17,011 bases of DNA from Candidatus Omnitrophota bacterium. Its GTDB lineage: Bacteria > Omnitrophota > Gorgyraeia > Zapsychrales > Zapsychraceae. The position numbers were made by a program, and so were the translations under genes. Below are positions 13,817 through 17,011 of this stretch, piece after piece. The first letter of the stretch is position 1, and every line of letters starts with the position of its first letter. Location: contig JAGYNW010000018.1 of the NCBI GenBank assembly GCA_018399915.1, positions 1 to 17,011 on the forward strand, in the 5' to 3' direction. The notes under the pieces are model-generated. The model made no database searches, was not told the origin of the DNA, and worked only from the letters and a program-made list of their open reading frames with translations.

Positions 13817-13817
13817 T
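13791..13817 (+). promoter_or_regulatory. possible internal promoter before rpiB
   Basis: TTGATA (13791-13796) and a perfect TATAAT (13812-13817) lie at the end of the fusion gene and overlap its stop codon. The 15-base spacer is shorter than the usual 17. A start near 13824 would place the rpiB ribosome site GAGAGG (13825-13830) at the extreme 5' end of the transcript. It may let rpiB-glyA-nrdR be expressed apart from the pur genes, but the evidence is sequence match only. Confidence 0.3.
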
Positions 13818-13843
13818 TGAGATAGAGAGGAACAAAGAAAAGC

Positions 13844-14293
13844 ATGAAAATTTATATCGGTTCAGATCATAGGGGATATGATTTTAAGAATAAGATCTTT
13901 AACCTCTTGCAGGAAATGGACCATGATGTCATTGATGTGGGAGTTCATGAAAAAGGCGTATCTTGCGATTATCCCCAGATCGGGCACAAGTTAGCCCGGC
14001 TGGTGGTCAGCGATAAGAGATCGCGCGGCATCCTCATTTGCATGTCCGGAATAGGACAGACCATTGTGGCCAATAAAGTGCGGGGTGCTTACGCCGCTTT
14101 ATGTTATAATGCGGAGGCCGCCAAGTTGTCCCGGGAACATAATAATGCTAATATTTTAGTACTTAGCGGAAAATTCGTTAAAAAGAATCAATTAGCCAGG
14201 ATCCTTAAGGTGTGGTTGACCACAAAGTTTGAAGGTGGCCGGCATTTAAGACGGGTTAATCAAATTAAAAGAATAGAAAAGGGATTGAAATGA
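13844..14293 (+). CDS. rpiB: ribose-5-phosphate isomerase B
   Basis: RpiB interconverts ribose 5-phosphate and ribulose 5-phosphate, supplying the PRPP precursor or draining ribose 5-phosphate from nucleotide breakdown. It has 149 residues, the same as E. coli RpiB. Signatures are IGSDHRGYDFK (5-15), CDYP (41-44), catalytic Cys66 in ILICMSGIGQTIVANK (where E. coli has CGTGIG), and AAKLSREHNNANIL with His99, ending GGRH and RRVNQI. The Cys is retained, so activity is expected; the sequence could in principle also be a related LacAB-type sugar isomerase. GAGAGG lies 13 bases before the ATG, a long spacing. Its stop overlaps the glyA start as ATGA. Confidence 0.93.
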   Translation: MKIYIGSDHRGYDFKNKIFNLLQEMDHDVIDVGVHEKGVSCDYPQIGHKLARLVVSDKRSRGILICMSGIGQTIVANKVRGAYAALCYNAEAAKLSREHNNANILVLSGKFVKKNQLARILKVWLTTKFEGGRHLRRVNQIKRIEKGLK

Positions 14294-15534
14294 GAGAAAT
14301 GCAGTACTTGCCAAAGATAGATCCAGAGATCCATGACGCGATTTGTGAGGAAATCAAAAGACAAAAAGATAATCTGGAATTGATCGCGTCTGAGAATATT
14401 GTGTCGGAAGCTGTTTTGGAAGCCCAAGGGAGTGTCTTGACCAATAAATACGCGGAAGGCTATCCTGCCGCGAGATGGTACGGAGGCTGTGAATACGTGG
14501 ATGTAGCCGAGAAATTTGCTGTTGAGCGTGCCAAGAAATTATTCGGGGCAGACCATGTGAATGTTCAGCCCCATTCCGGGTCACAGGCGAATATGGCGGT
14601 CTACCTGGCCGCGCTTGAGTATGGAGATACTGTTTTGGCCATGGACTTGGCCTGCGGAGGGCATTTGACCCATGGCCTGAAGATCAATTTTTCCGGAAAA
14701 TCATACAATTTCATTTCTTATAAAGTCAATCCTGAGACCGAACAAATTGATTATGATGAGATAGAATTTTTGGCCCGGGAACATAAGCCCAAAATGATCG
14801 TGGCCGGCGCTTCGGCGTATTCCCGGACTATCGATTTTGAAAGATTCCGCAAGATCTGTGATTCGGTTGGTGCGTTTCTCTTTGTGGATATGGCTCATAT
14901 CGCGGGCCTTGTGGCGGTTGGGCTGCATCCCAATCCTGTGCCCTATGCGGAATTTGTGACCACCACCACGCATAAGACTCTGCGGGGGCCTCGCGGGGGC
15001 ATGATCCTGTGTCGCTCGGAATTCGCAAAAAAGATCGATTCCCGTATTTTCCCCGGGATACAGGGCGGGCCCTTGATGCATGTGATCGCGGCTAAAGCGG
15101 TGGCTTTTCAAGAAGCCTTATCCGACGGCTTTAAAGAGTATCAACGTCAGGTGATCGCTAATGCGAAAGTGTTTGCGCAGGAGTTGGAAAAACTGGGTTA
15201 CCGGATCGTTGCCGGAGGCACGGATAATCATTTGTTTATGGTGGATTTGCGCAAGAAAAATATCACGGGACAAGAGGCGGCTTTGGTTCTGGATAAGGTT
15301 TGTATTACGGTTAATAAGAACCTGATCCCCTTTGACCCCCAACCGCCTACGGTAACCAGTGGGGTGCGGATAGGTACGCCGGCGGTAACCACGCGCGGGA
15401 TGAAAGAAGCGCAAATGGTGAAGATCGCGAAATTGTTTGATGAGGCCATTGAAGATCGAACAAATCAGGAGACGCTTGATAAAGTCCGTGATCAGGTAAA
15501 AGCGTTAACGGAAGAATTTCCGATCTATAAATGA
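14290..15534 (+). CDS. glyA: serine hydroxymethyltransferase
   Basis: GlyA is a PLP enzyme converting serine and tetrahydrofolate to glycine and methylene-THF, both needed for purine synthesis (glycine for PurD, one-carbon units for formylation). The 414 residues fit the family (E. coli 417). Seen are LIASENIVS (31-39), VNVQPHSGSQANMAVY (90-105), FVDMAHIAGLVA (198-209) and the PLP-lysine motif TTTTHKTLRGPRGG (224-237) with Lys229. The usual GKRYYGG reads AARWYGG (60-66): the second Tyr, which matters in catalysis, is kept and the first is Trp. The ATG overlaps the rpiB stop by four bases, preceded by AAAAGGG, so translation is coupled. A near-palindrome covers its stop codon. Confidence 0.97.
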   Translation: MREMQYLPKIDPEIHDAICEEIKRQKDNLELIASENIVSEAVLEAQGSVLTNKYAEGYPAARWYGGCEYVDVAEKFAVERAKKLFGADHVNVQPHSGSQANMAVYLAALEYGDTVLAMDLACGGHLTHGLKINFSGKSYNFISYKVNPETEQIDYDEIEFLAREHKPKMIVAGASAYSRTIDFERFRKICDSVGAFLFVDMAHIAGLVAVGLHPNPVPYAEFVTTTTHKTLRGPRGGMILCRSEFAKKIDSRIFPGIQGGPLMHVIAAKAVAFQEALSDGFKEYQRQVIANAKVFAQELEKLGYRIVAGGTDNHLFMVDLRKKNITGQEAALVLDKVCITVNKNLIPFDPQPPTVTSGVRIGTPAVTTRGMKEAQMVKIAKLFDEAIEDRTNQETLDKVRDQVKALTEEFPIYK

Positions 15535-15561
15535 TATCCTGAAGGGCCCTTAGGGATATCA
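15532..15561. repeat. 30-bp near-perfect palindrome at the glyA stop codon
   Basis: The left half TGATATCCTGAAGGG (15532-15546) and the reverse complement of the right half (15547-15561) agree at 13 of 15 positions. Its core AAGGGCCCTT is a perfect 10-bp palindrome. It starts at the glyA TGA and ends just before the nrdR ribosome site AGGA (15567-15570). No U-run follows, so it is not a standard terminator. It could be a protein-binding site, an mRNA hairpin that stabilises or processes the transcript, or an attenuator of nrdR translation. Confidence 0.6.
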
Positions 15562-15578
15562 AGAACAGGATCATTATT

Positions 15579-16040
15579 ATGAAATGTCCGGCATGCAGCA
15601 GTATGGAATCCAAGGTCATTGACTCCCGTTCAGGAAATGACGGGGCGTCCATCCGCAGACGCAGGGAATGTTTGGCATGTGAAAAACGTTTTACTACATA
15701 TGAATACATAGAGCAGGTTCCGTTGATGGTTGTCAAACGGGATGGCAGACGCCAGCCCTTTGACCGCAAGAAGATCATCGCGGGCTTTGTCAAGGCATGC
15801 GAAAAACGGCCGATCAGTATCGATAAAATAGAAGAGATCACGATTGCGATTGAAAGGGCTATTCAGAAAAAGTATGACAGGGAGGTCCCTTCCAAGGATA
15901 TCGGAGAGATGATCATGGAAACATTAGCGGCGTTGGATGAAGTCGCCTATGTCCGGTTCGCTTCTGTCTACCGGCAGTTCCATGATGTTAATCAATTCAT
16001 GAATGAACTAAAACTATTTTTAAATAAAGAACAGAAATAA
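15579..16040 (+). CDS. nrdR: transcriptional repressor NrdR
   Basis: NrdR senses ATP/dATP and represses ribonucleotide reductase genes. The 153-residue protein (family about 150) has an N-terminal zinc ribbon with Cys3, Cys6, Cys31 and Cys34 (MKCPACSS ... RRRRECLACEKRFTTYE) and an ATP-cone from about residue 46 to 136, starting VPLMVVKRDGRRQPFDRKK. AGGA lies eight bases before ATG 15579. No nrd gene and no recognisable NrdR-box pair is in the window, so its targets are elsewhere. Its TAA is followed one base later by the next ATG, so translation of the two is probably coupled. Confidence 0.96.
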   Translation: MKCPACSSMESKVIDSRSGNDGASIRRRRECLACEKRFTTYEYIEQVPLMVVKRDGRRQPFDRKKIIAGFVKACEKRPISIDKIEEITIAIERAIQKKYDREVPSKDIGEMIMETLAALDEVAYVRFASVYRQFHDVNQFMNELKLFLNKEQK

Positions 16041-16041
16041 A

Positions 16042-16443
16042 ATGCGACAGGTAGAATTAACAAAAATCATCATTGATGAGAAGCGTCAGGATCAGATCAT
16101 TGTCCTGAAGGAAAAAGACGGTGAGCGCCAATTCCCGATCGTGATCGGGATCATAGAGGCCTCCAGTATCAAGATGAAGCTTTCCGGAATAGTCCCGCCC
16201 AGGCCCTTGACCCACGATCTGTTCATCGCCACCCTCAAAGAATTGAATGCCCCTGTGGAAAGATTGGTCATTGACAAGATGGTCGAGAACACATTTCACG
16301 CGAAATTGGTGCTCAAGGTGAAAGGGCAGGAGGTTATTGTTGATGCCCGTCCCTCGGATGGCATTGCGATCGCCTTAAGGGCGGAAGCTCCTATCTATGT
16401 GGAAGATGCTGTGATCGATAAGGCTTCCATCCCGTCTGAATAG
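16042..16443 (+). CDS. bifunctional nuclease (BFN/DUF151) family protein
   Basis: The 133-residue protein matches the DUF151 family, small homo-oligomeric proteins for which nuclease activity has been reported in a plant member and whose bacterial role is poorly defined. Visible signatures are the N-terminal strand pattern VELTKIIIDEKRQDQIIVLK, FPIVIGIIEASSIKMKL (residues about 31-47), RPLTHDLF, and the family hallmark VDARPSDGIAIALRAEAPIY. The domain fills the whole protein; no extra UVR or other domain is attached. The ATG begins two bases after the nrdR stop (TAAAATG) and lacks a clear Shine-Dalgarno, indicating coupling. The family is firm; function is not assigned. Confidence 0.88.
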   Translation: MRQVELTKIIIDEKRQDQIIVLKEKDGERQFPIVIGIIEASSIKMKLSGIVPPRPLTHDLFIATLKELNAPVERLVIDKMVENTFHAKLVLKVKGQEVIVDARPSDGIAIALRAEAPIYVEDAVIDKASIPSE

Positions 16444-16493
16444 TGCGTGGGCTCTGTTCGGCTTAAGCGGACCGCTCAAGGCATGGTCGAAAT

Positions 16494-17011
16494 ATGACAA
16501 AATTCACAGATATCCCCTATTTCCAAAATATTCAGGACATTGTCAAGGCCGGTCGCATTGATGCTTTTCTCGTCGGTGGATTTTTAAGGGACATCCTTTT
16601 AGGCAGAGCGAGCAGGGATTACGATTTTGCCACAGAGAAAAACGCCTTGGCAGTGGCCAGGCGCTTTTCTCAGAAGATCCGGGGGGCTTATGTGCTTTTA
16701 GACGAAGAAAGGGGTTGCGCGCGGGTCGTCAAAAAAATCCGCGGGCAGGCGCACACTTATGATTTTGCTGATTACCGGGAGGAAACTTTTCTTAAAGACC
16801 TCTCCCACAGGGATTTTACCCTCAATACTTTGTCCGTCGATATTCTTAAGGCCAGGCCTTCTGATGAGATCATTCCGCGGATATGTGATCATAAAAAAGG
16901 CATAAAGGACATCAAGGCCAAGCGGATTAAAATGGTTTCTCGCAGGGTTTTTCGCGAAGACCCCTTGCGGACTCTGAGGGCCTTTAGCCTGAGAGCTTCA
17001 TTAAAGTTTCA
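16494..17011 (+). CDS. tRNA nucleotidyltransferase / poly(A) polymerase family, 3'-truncated by window end
   Basis: The frame is open from ATG 16494 to the end of the window (172 codons seen). It encodes the head domain of a class II nucleotidyltransferase, which adds CCA to tRNA or A-tails to RNA. Seen are FLVGGFLRDILLG (nucleotide-binding GG and R-D), RDYDFA with the metal-binding DxD, LSHRDFTLNTLS (the RRDF-like motif), and REDPLRTLRAF (the E-D-P-x-R-xx-R motif). CCA-adding enzymes and poly(A) polymerases share these motifs, so the two cannot be separated without the C-terminal part, although a CCA-adding enzyme is commoner in bacteria. It lies 50 bases after the DUF151 gene. AAGG at 16478-16481 is a weak, rather distant ribosome site. 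Confidence 0.88.
   Translation, partial: MTKFTDIPYFQNIQDIVKAGRIDAFLVGGFLRDILLGRASRDYDFATEKNALAVARRFSQKIRGAYVLLDEERGCARVVKKIRGQAHTYDFADYREETFLKDLSHRDFTLNTLSVDILKARPSDEIIPRICDHKKGIKDIKAKRIKMVSRRVFREDPLRTLRAFSLRASLKF

Noticed and set aside
15347..15841. 164-codon minus-strand open frame over glyA and nrdR
   Set aside because: It is antisense to two well-conserved genes, and no known domain is recognisable in it.
16455..16461. TGTTCGG resembling half of a PurBox
   Set aside because: Only one half is present, and it is far from the pur operon promoter; chance match.

Overview
This 17 kb window looks like an ordinary stretch of a bacterial chromosome. It is densely coding and mostly on the + strand, with sigma70-type promoters, Shine-Dalgarno sites and many short intergenic gaps. 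No mobile element, CRISPR array, tRNA or rRNA gene was found. The gene content points to a Gram-negative-type, possibly uncultured lineage: PurS fused to PurL, a long PurQ, a TsaC-YwlE fusion beside rpiB-glyA-nrdR, and a DUF2059 secreted protein whose N-terminus reads DKIYLKNGT. My best guess is Omnitrophota or a relative, but that is inference from gene style and not a phylogeny.

Layout. Positions 1-1076 hold the 3' part of hemW (radical SAM). It converges, with only a 10-base gap, on an AT-rich minus-strand polyprenyl diphosphate synthase (1087-2184). A divergent intergenic region with an 11-bp tandem repeat and a strong promoter leads into a secreted DUF2059 protein (2344-2940). After about 300 bases of AT-rich non-coding DNA ending in a near-consensus promoter (3175-3203), a purine biosynthesis operon begins: purB, purC, purSL, a LOG-family nucleotide hydrolase, purQ, purM, purD, purE (3238-12730). 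These supply GAR synthetase, FGAM synthetase (PurSL plus PurQ), AIR synthetase, NCAIR mutase, SAICAR synthetase and adenylosuccinate lyase. purF, purN/purT, purK and purH are not in the window.

Immediately downstream, probably partly co-transcribed, lie a TsaC-LMW phosphatase fusion (tRNA t6A plus protein phosphatase), rpiB, glyA, nrdR, a DUF151 bifunctional-nuclease-family gene and the start of a tRNA nucleotidyltransferase/poly(A) polymerase gene that runs off the end. GlyA links to the pur genes because it provides glycine and one-carbon units for purine synthesis. The ywlC-ywlE-rpiB-glyA order resembles the Bacillus ywl-glyA locus.

Most genes are conserved housekeeping genes. The points worth a second look are the LOG enzyme between the two FGAM synthetase subunits, the TsaC-phosphatase fusion with Ser at the YwlE specificity position, a PurE with an altered active-site loop, a nested inverted repeat spanning the purC-purSL gap where no Shine-Dalgarno is visible, and a 30-bp near-palindrome over the glyA stop codon.
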